Assembly (NCBI GenBank): GCA_017163975.1
Contig: JAFFSR010000237.1
Span: forward strand, 1,302,001-1,366,000
Direction: 5' to 3'
Length of the DNA: 64,000 nt
Source: Anastatus disparis
Lineage: Eukaryota > Arthropoda > Insecta > Hymenoptera > Eupelmidae
Within the stretch, counting starts at the first letter, position 1, and every line of letters begins with the position of its first letter. Of this stretch, positions 24,379-37,300 are shown piece by piece. Under the pieces are notes generated by a model. The model had not been told where the DNA came from and did no database searches. It saw only the letters and a program-made list of their open reading frames with translations. The translations under genes were made by a program, and so were the position numbers.

Positions 24379-24631
24379 CACGAATTGTAACTACTTTACC
24401 TATTTTGATTTCATGTTTTTAAATACATGTATAAAGGTTCCAATGATTTACTTATAAACTGATAGTTTTTTCTTTCGTAATATACATCGACTTTTCAAAA
24501 TACGAAAATAGTACGCGTGATAAAAGTATGCAAGTTAATTTTGAAAATTATTTAATCTATTGCTGCTTGTTATTTATTTTCATTGCGACTTCAATTTAAA
24601 ATTATTCCAAGTCTTAAATAAAAAAGACTTT

Positions 24632-24768
24632 TGTCGCTAATTAGCGTTGCAACAATAGCATAAATACAGGGACGTTATAAATTTTTATCACATTGTAGTC
24701 ATCCGTGGTTCACTTGATAGAGCAATAGATTCGTGATCCGAGAGTAAAAATTCGAATCACAATTTTCA
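24632..24768 (+). repeat. Two SINE pieces joined tail-to-head
   Basis: 24632-24677 is a 3' end (TGTCGCTAATTAGCGTTGC ... CAGGGACGTTA). After about 20 bp, 24697-24768 is a 5' head (GTCATCCGTGGTTCACTTGATAGAGC to ATTCGAATCAC). Both are on the plus strand. It reads as the remains of two adjacent insertions with the middles lost. Confidence 0.65.
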
Positions 24769-27194
24769 CCTCATAAAAAGAGGTTGAAATTTAAAAAAAC
24801 ATTATTTTTGCATAAAGATAATTTTAATTTTACATAACTTCGCAATGATATCATAAATTCAACAACCTTAAGAAAAAATAAATAGTGTAAATAATGTTAA
24901 ATAATGTAAAGGAATTATTAATTGTTAATTTATTCGCAAAACTGTAAAATGTATTTTTAACTCAGAAAATTATACTCAAAAGTAAAAAAATAAGAATAAA
25001 CGATAAGAGATAAAATATTATCAAATTGGTAAATAATCTATACGTTATCAGTACACTGATTCATAGTTGCGCCTTGTGCTGGCAACCAAACATGCACTTG
25101 TGCTCAAAGGTACTCGGTATTAGAGTACAACTTTTCACACAATTTTTTATAAATTTTAAACTAAAATTAAAATTTATGATTAAATTTAAGATTAAACAGT
25201 GAAGGTAGAAATAAATTAACGCAATTATTCAATTAAAACAATAACAAATACATATATTTCTCGAAATGTGATACAGTTAGGTTTCTTTGTGTTGCTGGTC
25301 TCGGTTCTGTTATTTTTTTTTTAATTTCATTTAGTCACTTATTCGTACATTTATCTCGTCATAAATTAACGTCTTGTACCTATACATTTTTTTTTCAATA
25401 ATTTTTGTCATTTTTTTTTTGTTCAATCGGTTTACAGATTTTCTTTTATTTTCTTACTAAGTTTCAACCGTTTACTGCCTTTATTTTTTACCAAAAGAAA
25501 AAAATAAGATTGGATCGGACAATATTTTTTTATTTGTTGTAAAAATGAAGCGACGGCGTCTGTAATGTACTTTTACTGTTGGTGAAATTTTCTAATATGC
25601 GTTTGGTGTGTTTGTTATTTTGTTTCTTTAATTATTATTATTCACTTCACTCATTTCGCATTATTATAACATTTTATATTTTTTTTTCATTAAATCACTT
25701 ATCCTCTCGGCTTATAATCTTTTATCTACATTTTTTTTTAATAATTATACTTTTTTTTGCAATTTTCTTATTTAAGATCTGCGCTTTTATTTAAGTTTAA
25801 TCAATCCACTTTTGTTTTATTAAATAAAATGTTACTTTGATAATGTACCACTGCTTGCTTTGTTTTACATAGTGTTTTATTTATTTTTTATTATTTTTTT
25901 TCTTTTATCTCATGTGAAGCTCTGCCTCTACAATTATTATTTATTTACTCGTCTATGATCTGTTGATTTACTTATTCATTTTCTGTAATTATTTGTCACT
26001 CTCGCTATGATAATAATAATACTAATAATAATTAATTAATAATAAAATAATAATAAAATAATAATATTAATAATAGTAATAGTAATAATGTTTTTCGCTT
26101 ACTGCTTTCCTTTATTTTTTATTTTAATCTTGGTTTTTTTTTTACGCTCGTCAACTATACATTACATTTTACAAAAAAATAAAGAAAAGAAACAAAGAAA
26201 GGAAGAAGAATCGATCGATATCAAAGATCCAGTTCGCCCAATGTTTCTTTTTTTGTTTCAACAATTTTTTTTTTTTTCAAAAAATTCTTTTTTTTCCGAA
26301 ATTTTTTTATGAAAAAATGGGCGTTAACGATTTCGCACGAATCGTTAATTTCTACAAACATATGCTGCTTTTTGCACGCTTGTATCATCATTGAATTTTA
26401 AAAAATAAAGTACACGTTCATTTAGTTTTAACAATTTGTATAGAAGATTTTTTATTTTTTCAAAAAATATCGCGTTCGTATAAATTTCTTTCTTCTCTTC
26501 TTGATTTTTCAAATTCTCACATCAATTAACAAGACAACTGCCTTCTATACAAAAAAAAGACAAAAAAAAAAAAGAAAGTGACGCAAAAATATGAGAAAAT
26601 AAATGACATTTTAATCGAAAAAGCAAATAAAATTATAAAAATGATAACACAAAAGGTGTATTATGTGTTCCTCGAAAGACATAAATTTCTTCGTGCAAAA
26701 TCGTCGCTACTTTTTTTTTTTACATATTGATAATTTTTACGCATACAACGTCTTTTTTTTTATTCAAGGAAAAACTAAAAATGTGATTAATATGATGATT
26801 TAATGATTCAAAAATGATAACAAAAATTTTTTTACATACATTTTTCTCTTGGAGCGCCGAACGAATCTCAGCTTAGTATCGAATAAACAAAAAATAAACA
26901 TCTAAAAACTTAAAAACAGAAGTAGATAAGAGGAAGAAAAGTAAAATAAAATAAAAAAAAAAGTAAGGAGAAAAAAAGAAAGTATTCAAAAAGTAAAAAG
27001 AAGAAGAGCAGTGCCTGCACCGAAGGTCATCTTTTTCGATTGCGGTGCTCATCGTTATTATTAATTTTTTTTTCATCAATGTTTTTAAGATTACATCTAT
27101 ATGTATAATAGTGCTTACTTTTTTTTTTCTTCACTTTATTTTAATCGCGCGCATATTTTCAAAAAATAATAATAGCTAATTAAAAAAGAGAAGA

Positions 27195-27312
27195 AAAATA
27201 TATATATATATATATATATTTATTTTACGCAATTGTTCAACGATAATAAAAAAATTTTTTTCACATAAAAGATTTTACATTACTTTGTTTTACCCCACCT
27301 TATACAATAATC

Positions 27313-27340
<28 letters not shown>
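27195..27340. repeat. Two (TA)n microsatellites
   Basis: Runs of alternating TA at 27197-27219 and 27313-27340 in the gene-free DNA downstream of Pdp1. Similar short TA/TG-rich tracts continue to about 27500. Confidence 0.8.
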
Positions 27341-27343
<3 letters not shown>

Positions 27344-27772
27344 ATACATACATGCACGTGTCCCTTTAATCCACAGCAAAAAAAGAAATTTTATTTTGTT
27401 TTCTTTTTAATTAGCTAATATTAAAAATAACAACTAACAGGCGGTATGTATATATGTATATTTTTATGTATATATACATATATGTACGTGTATATATACG
27501 TGCGTCGCGTACGATTTCTTTTCCTAATTTTTAATTTTTTTTTTCATATATAAACAATGATTTTTTTATTTCAAAGCTCCTCTCTCTCTTTCTATATTCG
27601 CATATACAATAGTCTTTTTTATAAAAAAAAACAAAGAAATCAAAATTTCCGTCTCGCCTTTTAATCGGCGATAAAGAAACGTATACCATTATTCAGTTAT
27701 TAATTAGGACGTTTTCCGTGCGTGCGAGCGCGCCAACAATATCATTTTCTTTCGCTGTACAATTATCCAAAG

Positions 27773-27950
27773 CTCTTCAGTGGCTCACTCGGCAGAGCGA
27801 TGGATTCTCAACCCGAGGGCTCGAGTTTGAATCCCGCTCTCGGCCGAATGATACAAGCACCACTGTATATGCAATGCTGAGAAACCTCCGTCGCTAATTA
27901 GCATCGTAATAATATCATAAGTACAGCGACGTTAGATAAATAAAAAAAAA
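27773..27950 (+). repeat. tRNA-derived SINE copy 13
   Basis: Plus-strand copy with TCAGTGGCTCACTCGGCAGAGCG head and good B box (GAGTTTGAATCCC). The segment between the CACTGTA and CCTCCGTCGC motifs is shortened by about 25 bp. It is in the gene-free DNA between JHEH-2 and the Pdp1 stop. Confidence 0.85.
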
Positions 27951-30900
27951 AAATAATTATCCAATCTTTATTTATCCACACCCCCGTATACCCCATTATC
28001 GTCATCGTGAAGATTTTTTATTTAACTTACAATATACACGTATATGTTTATACGTTTCACAATTATGTCGATGCACAAAAAAATAGATTATGAGGATGAA
28101 GAGATACACATTATCACAATGTTTATCGTAGTATTTAATAAAAAATTTTTTTAAATTACTTAACACTGAAAATTACTTTTTAAAAGAGATCTTACATTGT
28201 TTTTTTTGTATTAACGCAGTGGTAAAAATAACTAGGGTAATTTAAGAAAAAAAAATATATACCATCACCAATGTTATTTATACGTACGCGAAGTAAAATT
28301 AAAAGAAAAGAAAATACAGAGCTTGGTTAAGTTATCGTTAAATAAAAAAGAACAGTAGAAATAATGCTCTCGTGCGCGCAGAAAACGTCGATTTTAGGAT
28401 AGTACTATGAGTTTGTTTTCATTATTTTTTTTTTTTTCATAAGCGAGTATATTATGTAGAAATTACAAGCACGATGCTCTTCGTCTTTTTATTAGCTTTT
28501 CTTACTCGAGCTTTAGTTCTGCATGGAGAAAAAAATTTTTAAACATGATTTAAGAAAGATTTAACAAACAAATTTCATTTAATGTAATTAATTTGAGAAA
28601 TAAATTTTGGCAGTGATTATACATATGTTTATGTAGGCGATAATAAACTTAGGCTTTATATATTCTGATAGACTTTTGAAAAAAGTAGCGTATAAAACAA
28701 AGCTGCGATAGTGTTTTTGTGATGACTTTGCTTAAAATTATAAAATGACGAAGAGAATCGTTTATGACCTTTAATTACATTGTTTTGATCGGATATTTAA
28801 GCACTTTACTTTCCAGATTTAAAAACTTGGTGCGACATGTGAAAACTGTCTACATTTTTTTGTCTCTATTAATTTTTTCGTATACTTATTTGAATTATTT
28901 TCGATAATTTTGTTCAACGTATGATGCATACTTTCTTCATTTAGATATTTTTTGTTTCTTAAATCTTCATCTCTCCAAGACTCGATGCTGATGATTTTAA
29001 CAAGGATATTCGTTTTCAATCAATAATTCTTGCATGAAATGAAACAAAATCAAAATTCGCCATTGGAAGTAAAATTTTATTACGTATTGCAACAACTTGT
29101 TCTTAAAAGTTCATTACGTATTGCTTCCTTACGAAAAAATTAACTTTTGTAGAGGCTCCGAGTGCAATAGTACATTAAAAAATTTTTTACAAAGAAACAA
29201 TAAATTAATAATAATAATAATCTTTATTTCATAATACATTTCAAATATACAATAATAATTTAATTCACAATTTTAAAATAAATCTAATGCTTTTTTTTTT
29301 AATGTACTTCAAGCCCTGCGAGCTGATATACTAATAAAGAATCATCGTGTAAACCTAAACATTTGACCTTAGATTTCCATTGCTAGAAATTTACATAAGA
29401 ACTTGCGTTGATTTTTTTTCCTTAAAATTAATAATGAATAATGTAGCGGATAAAAAGTGTCAAAATTGAATCGAGAGAAAAAAAAACGTTCCTTAACATT
29501 TTATTTATTTATTAAGATTAATAATAAAAACATTTCATATACTTAATAGGCCAAGAAAAAAAAATAGACACTGGTATAATAAACAAAAAATAATGATAAT
29601 AATAATATTAATAATAATAATAATAACAGCGAAATTTACAAATTGTTCGCTTCGAGCCTTGCGCGAGAGCTCAAAATATACATTAGTCAAAAATTGACAA
29701 TTTCATTTCCTTTCAATAATCATAATATTCTTTTTTAAGTGAACAATCATTGATAAAAATTCATTTTCTCCATTTAGAAAATCGTCGTACCTCTGATAAA
29801 GACGTAATAATAAATGTATACAATAAAACAATATGCATGTTATTTTCTCTCACTCTCTCATCGTTTATTTTTTCAACTGAAACTTCATTTTTGTTTTTAT
29901 TTTTCAGTTGCCTCTGTGCATATCATAGTTCATGATATATCAATATCATTATCATTCCTTGTATTTATATTTCATACGCATATATATGTATGTATAAATA
30001 TATATACGCGTATACTTTTCTCGTGTAATCTAACTATACATATATATCTATGTACAATTGAGGGGATGGGAATTCGGGTGGGGTAGAGGTGATAAACGGA
30101 TAATATATAATGGGGTATGAAGATATCTTCCGCGGTCGAAAAGAGAGAAAAAAAAGCACGAAGAAGAATAAGTATATGGAAAAAAATTGAGCGTGCGTTT
30201 TAGCAACGAAATTTAAAAATAAAATAAATCTTTTCCTTCATTGACGCGTGAAAAATCAATCTAATCTTTTATTTTTTCTTCGATATCAAAAATTTTGACT
30301 ACCAATTGCGAAAAATTTCATTTGTCATAAAACATTATTTTTTTTTTTTTAAACATTTTCATCACAAAAATTTATTGCATTATGGTAATAAGAAACTATG
30401 ATTGTTTGATTACTTTCCGAGAGATAATCAGTGGACAGAACGCAGCATTTAAAATGATAAAAAAGTTAACGCATTTATATAGCTTTAATATTGCACCTCA
30501 AATTACAAACATTTACAAATTATGCACCTATATATTAAAAAAAAAAGTTTCTTTAACAAACAATTTTTTTTTTGTATTTTTTTTGCTTAACATGCTTAAA
30601 AATATAATAGTGCACCTTTTATAATTTCATACATTTTCCTTGCAACGTTCATTCCGAGAGTTAAAGTACAAAAAAAGCGCTCTTAATTTCCTTGAGAGTA
30701 ATTAAATTTCTTTTTTTTTTAAAAAACAAAAGAAAATCAATAACATTGACCAAGCCTAATCAACTCGACGAGTACAAAGAATCTAATCTAACGTTATTTA
30801 ACTTTTTTTTTCAATTGATGAACATTACAATTCAATTAAAGTTCAATAAATGAAAAAAATTAGGAAGCTTTAAGGATCAAAGGAAAAATTGTTTGTTTTT

Positions 30901-31524
30901 TTTTTGACAAAGTGGTATATGGATAAAAATTTCTAATCTACGACGATAAGGTTTAACAATCAAGCGACTTTGCAGAGCTCCTACATATGTACGCTTTTCG
31001 TTTCTATAATTTTTTTTTTCTTTAAATTTATCGCTTAACAAAATCGTAGGCTAACATTATCTTTATACTATTTGTTTTTATTTTATTTTATTTTTCTTCA
31101 TCAATCAATCGTCGTTGTTGGGCGTTTTTTCTTAATGTGATTTCTTTCGATTATTTTGAGAGAGATGGTGTTTTTATTTTTTTATTTTTACGTGTAAAAG
31201 TTTATGCTGTGCGGCGGACCGATTTTCTCATCTTTTTTTTTTGCTTTTATAACTTCATTATATATATATGTATATATATTTTTATATTATATAACTCCTT
31301 TTTCATCTCCATTCGTAATTATATATAAATATATATATATATTCATCACTCGGGGGGCTTTTTTTCTTTTATCATGAATTATTTTTTTTCTTTTTCGTCT
31401 TGCTCGTATGCTTTTTTTAAAAAATTTTGTTTAGTTCTTTTTTTTTTTGAAATTTACTTTTTTTTTATTAAAAAGATCGCAGGGCAGCGACGACAGGGGC
31501 TGCTTTTTATTCGATAATCGCACG

Positions 31525-34331
31525 TTACACGTCCGTGTACTTGCTTAGCTTGTCACGTAGTAGCATGTTTTCGTTCTTTAACCGATCCAACTCTTGTCGC
31601 AAGCCCATGTTCTGAAAAGAAATGATAAAAGAAAGATTAATATTTTGTTTTTATCAATGTTTTTTTTGTGTTAGGGTGATGTTAAACACTCTAAAGATAA
31701 AATTAAATTTACAAATAAAGAAAGGGATGTTATAGGTTGTATTTGGATACCCTGGTGAGAATTACCGATCAACTCTGTTTCATCGTATTTTAATAAATTT
31801 AAACAAATACTATTATTGTTAATTTGTATTAGATATATCTGTGTTATAATATTGAAGTTGAATGATTAAATATGAATTAAATTAATTTCGTAATTTATTT
31901 TTATGAAACTATCAAAGAAATCTTTTAGGTTCAATTGGATAAAAATTATGAATTCTTATCAATATAAATAATATAAATTACTATTAATCCCAATTAGTTA
32001 TTCAGTGAAAATCAGACTTATGTCTATAGGTGCACACCAATTAAAAATACTTAAATTCCATATTAGATCTAGACGAATTCTAAAAAATGAAGAAAAGTAT
32101 AGTAAAACCAGATATCTTTTGGAATTCTAACTTTTTAAAGGGACGTATTAATCTATTACATTTTTATTAAACATATCAAAAGATTTTTTAAATAATAATC
32201 ATACCGATTAATCGTTACAAAATAATATCAATAAAATTTTTTCATACGATCAATATTATTTTAATATGTTTCAGCTTTTAAAATAAAACCGTAAATTAAT
32301 AGATTAACGTGTTAAAAATGTGCTGCACCGTTTATTGGAATGATAATTTTCTGTTTTTATGATTGACGAACAAAACTGATTTGAAAATCAAAATAACAAT
32401 AATCAACAACAAATAACTTAAATTCTTGAAATATTGTTATTATTTTACATCGATGATATCTCGTATTAGCGTATCCGGTTTCACATTACTTTTCTCCATT
32501 TAATAATAATAATACATCAAACTTTTACTTTAATTCTCCATATTCAAGTATACAAAAAAAGTCTATTTTAATTGAATCTTTTTGTGCAAAAAAATAAATG
32601 ATAAATAAATAATAAAGGTGTTGTTTGTATTGTTCAATACTTACCTCTTTCTCAAGGAAGCCAGCACGAAGGGCTATTTGATTTTCTTTCATACGTCGCG
32701 CGTCCCTCGAGCGTTTTGCTGCCATGTTGTTCTTTCTGCGGCGCGCCCAATATTTGTCATCCTTTAAATCATCAGGAACGAACTGCAACACCAGTAAGTT
32801 TTAATTAGATTTATAGATTTTTTGTCTAAAACTTTGGCTCTTAAATACTAATTTAAAACTAATTATAATTAATTAAAACTAATAAACATTAGAGATATAT
32901 ATTTTCAATGAACGTATCATTAATATATTATTCATTTTAAATTAATAAAATTAAAGCTATTTCTTAAATTAAGTATTGCATTCAAACTATGATTGTAATT
33001 AATTGGAAAAAGAATTTAGGTTGTCGAGGTATTGAAATTAATGTTGAGATCATCAGTGGTTCAACCGGTAGAGCAATAGATTCGCAATCTCGAGATCTCG
33101 AGTTCGAATCCTGCTCTCAGCCGATTGATACAAGCACCGCAGTACATTACACATGTGCTCTGTTCACAAACACACTGACGACCTCCGTCGCTAATTAGCA
33201 TCAATATGATAGCACAAATACAGCGACATTAAATGAAATTTTAAAAAATAAAAGAAATTATTGTTAACCCATTCTTGACGCAATTTTTTTATTAAATTTT
33301 TCTCTTCTCAAATTTTGTTAATAACCCTGGTAGAAAATTTACCATATTTTCGATGGAATTTATGGTTAACATAAATGAAAATGCTATTTATTGAAAAATT
33401 TTGTTCCAAGAATTACCAAAATTTCTAGGTAAATGTCATTTCAATTTACGTTGACCAGAAATCCTCCCCAGATCATGGTCAATTTCCTATCAGGGCACAA
33501 GCATTTGAAATATTTTACGTAAGAGAAATAGAGCTGTCTTCATTGTGGAGGATGTATTTAATTTGAAATTATTTAGACATAACCATCAATGATATTTTTC
33601 TAAATAATATCTAATAAAAAGATTATATGATTAAAAAAAGTTAAACCTTCAGAATCTCAAATGTGTTAATGCATAATTAAAGCGCTTAACTAAAAATTTT
33701 ACCATTTTTTTTAAAATATAAAATCTTAAAATAAAATCTGTATAACTAATATTTAATACTTAATATTTATTTTTATTCTTATAGAAAATCGCAGTTGTTT
33801 ATTAACCACCCTGGTAGAAATTTAACCAACTTTAACCAATGGTTGGTTAATTTATTAAAGATTAACCAACTGTTGGCCAACGGATGTTTAAACTTCTACT
33901 AGAGCATAATATAATATAATTTAATTAAAATGTGCAAAGCGTGTTAAAAATGTGTGATGGATTAAAAAATTGAGCTTACAGGATTATTGTCGATGATGGG
34001 TTAACAAAATAAAGAAAAATAATTTTCAATAAAAAAAAATGCATGATCGAAAAATATTCTAAAATTATTGGAGAGACTTTAAAACGTAATTTTGTAGTAC
34101 CTGCTTGCGAGATTTCTTGATCATTGGCTGAGGTTTAAGCTCTTCGTCAGAGAATGCCCGGGTCCTTGGATCAAAGTCCCGCCCCGATGATGCCATCGAG
34201 AGCGCTACAAGAGACAAGCCATATTGTATTCGTAACGAGTCCCTTGAGTCTGGCGGCGCCGCACCATACGCAGGAATTCGTAACGACTCAATGTTAGTGC
34301 GTGCGGTTTTCAGGCGCAGCGTAACCCCCAT
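31525..34331 (-). CDS. Pdp1: PAR bZIP short isoform from an alternative first exon
   Basis: The PAR-domain exon reads open upstream of its acceptor at 34205-34206 to an ATG at 34331. This adds 43 residues starting [20 protein letters not shown] before the common sequence. The extension is far richer in G+C than the surrounding DNA and has no stop, which suggests coding use. Spliced to 32645-32782 and 31525-31611 it gives a 151-aa protein with a complete PAR domain and bZIP but without the N-terminal DLDEFL and LGPNLWDK blocks. Such a protein could bind DNA with different activation capacity; that consequence is inferred. A TATAAAA about 100 nt upstream (34430-34436) fits an internal promoter. 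Confidence 0.7.
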
Positions 34332-37300
34332 TATATATTTACTTTTTATAAACTATTTCGCGCTTTTTTTTCTTTTCTTTCACTATTTTCGATATTACGA
34401 CTCGAAAGACCCTCAGACGGAGCTTTTTGTTTTATAATGTTTTTTCTTGCTTTACGCGTGCTTTTTTTTCAAATTTTATTGATAATTGATAATGATATAA
34501 TTTTTTTTTTTAAACAGTTGTATAATAAAGTTTATGAATTATAAATTTTAAACAAACATAAAGCAATGAAAATATTATAAAAATCTGAATATTAATTTAG
34601 AGCTGCAAAACCGACACGAAAAAACTAAACAATTAGTCGACAGTTACTGAAGCAATTAGATTTTTTACATAAATGAATTATTTAGAAAATCTAATTGCTT
34701 TTGTAACTGTAATAGAAAAACTATAGTAGAAGCAAAATAAATTTAATGGGAAATAATATAAAAAGATAAAATGAAAATTTGCTTTTATTTTGCTTGTCTT
34801 ACTAGTTTCGTATTTTTTCACTGTTTTATTCGTATGTATCGAACAAATTTTGAAAAAATAATTTAAGTAATAACTCAAAAAAAATAAATTACTGCATTAA
34901 AAAAAAAGATAATATAACTATAACAAAACAAAAAGAAAAAAGAAAATCTAAAATAAAAGCGCTTTTGATTTAAAACTCACTGGAGTCCGCAGGGGAAGGT
35001 GGATTAAGAGTATCAGGTGAACAACATTCGCTCGGTGATGGTGATGGTTCACGTTTGGTAACTGGTTCAAGATGTAAACTTGCTGGCCCTTGATGACCAT
35101 TAGTACCAGTTGACGCTTCACTGTTACCAATTTTATGTAACTGGCTTGCTTGCATTGCCGCTTGACCACCACCTCCACCACCGCCAGCCACACCGTCAAC
35201 TGGTATTCCATTCTCCGAAAGAAATTCATCCAGATCCACGTACTGATGGAAAAAATAAATGATAGTATACATTTAATTATGCTTTCTTTGATGGAATCAA
35301 ACTTTTTTAGTCTTTAGAGCTGCTAGTATTTTTTAGATTTTATTTTTAAAAGTACAGAAAAATATTACGTGATTGTTAGATGATCAATCACGTATTTTCT
35401 CTGATTTTCTCTTATTAAGTACGAAAACATAATTAAAAACTAAAATCATTGTAATTAATATAAATTTAATTATTCCATAGCAATAAAAGTTTTTTAATCT
35501 AAATAACTTCTTTTATCAATAGGCAATATTAATAAATCCAAGCAAACGTATAAAAATTACAGTTGCATAAATTTATTACATAAATCTAAGTGCACATCTT
35601 TATTATAAATCTCAATTAATTTCAATAAATACTCTCAGCTCTAAGATAATGGTTAGGTTGATTAGTATTGATAGTGAATTTTGTTTATCGATGGTGTTAT
35701 TAGAAACTTATTTACTTTAAAGGTTTTGCATAATTAAATAGTCAGAGAAGACTTGTATCTCCATGTAAGAGACGTAGATGTTTTTATAATTTAATATAAT
35801 CTCTTACCCTGATTTTAAATTCTGAATATTGAATTGATATGCTCTTGGTTTCAATAACGAAAACCACGTGGCACATAAAAGTTCGAATGAAAATCCACCT
35901 TATCAAAGTGGAAATATTTAATTGTAAATTTATTTATTGTTATATTTATTAAGTTTTAATAGTTCGAATTCTGTACACGTGTATTTTTTAAAATGTTAAA
36001 ATCACCGACACCTATTAATATTTTATTGATAAAAATATTTATAACGAACTTTAAAACATTTTCAATTAGTCAATCCATAATTGTCGAAATACACCAATAA
36101 CCATTTGAAATTAGTAATAGCATATCATCATCGTTCAGCATTAAAAATAAAAATGTCATTTGAATTTTGTAGATATTTAATTAATCACAAGTCGTTTCCA
36201 TCGTTACATAAGCACCTTAGTTTTATGCATTTTACGATACTTTCATATATTATTATGCTCGTCATCGAAAGTGATAAATGCCCTTAAGTAAACATCAAAT
36301 GCGTTACATAATCGTTTACCAAGAATCGACGAGTTTTTTTTTCTTATTTTATTTCAATATAAAAACTCATAAAAGACCTATTAAAGAATCACCATAATTA
36401 AGTATCACGTATATATATCTGTGCAATAATCATGTATGCATCGCAAAATCTTCGAAGCGTATTAAAGTTGAAAAAAAAGAAGAAGAAAAAATAAACGTCG
36501 CTAGGGAAGTTCTATACCTTAATTTCTAACCATATAGTATGGGAAAAATTCTCGTGATTCTCTTTCTCTATTTTTATATTACTCCTATATAGACATTATT
36601 GGGTTAAGGTTTTTCGTCTTTGAAAAGACAGGCTAATGCTATGAAGGATAAATCTTTTGCAATTATTACGCTCGCATGGAAAGGAAGGAAAAGAAGAGAG
36701 AGAAAAAAGGAAAGGGAAAAATGACCGGCTCGGTTTTTAATTGTTGGCAATTTGTGCGCTGAGGCGAAAATTTTTTGAAAAATTTTATAGAAAATCGAAG
36801 GACTTTTTTTTAAAATACATTTCCTTCGTGTCTTTGTTTAAAGTAAAAATAAAAAAAATATGATAAATTTTTCTTATTTAATTGTTATATTCACGGAGAA
36901 TTTATTTTCCTAGAAATTATCATTGCGACAAGCTCTTTTTTTCTCTCGCATTAGCGGTAAAGTTATTAAAAGAAGTAGTGTGACAGTTTTTCAACTAATT
37001 CTTCATTTTTTTTCCTCGCTGTTAAAGTTTCCATTTTTTTTTATAATTCGCCGGCTTTAAGTATGTTTAAATTGTAGGTTTGCTCGGAGGATTATGCTTT
37101 AAGTAGGTTTAATACTTTTGTGCAATGTGTTTATTTTATTGTGTTTAGACGAGGAAAAAATTATTATATAGAAAATAATTATGTTAATTGGTACAAAATT
37201 AATATTACAGTTTTTAATTCTGATGAAATATTTAGAAATTTATCTGTTATTAATGATAAAAAAATTTTTTTCAAACATCATCCAAAAATAGTATTAAACA

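Larger units (their letters stand above)
22840..31524. other. 8.7-kb gene-free stretch between JHEH-2 and Pdp1
   Basis: Holds four SINE loci, the CRE hairpin, TA microsatellites and many T-runs, but no coding exon I can support. Its right end (below 31525) must contain the Pdp1 3' UTR, which is often long in this family. The left end should hold JHEH-2 upstream control DNA. Confidence 0.55.
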
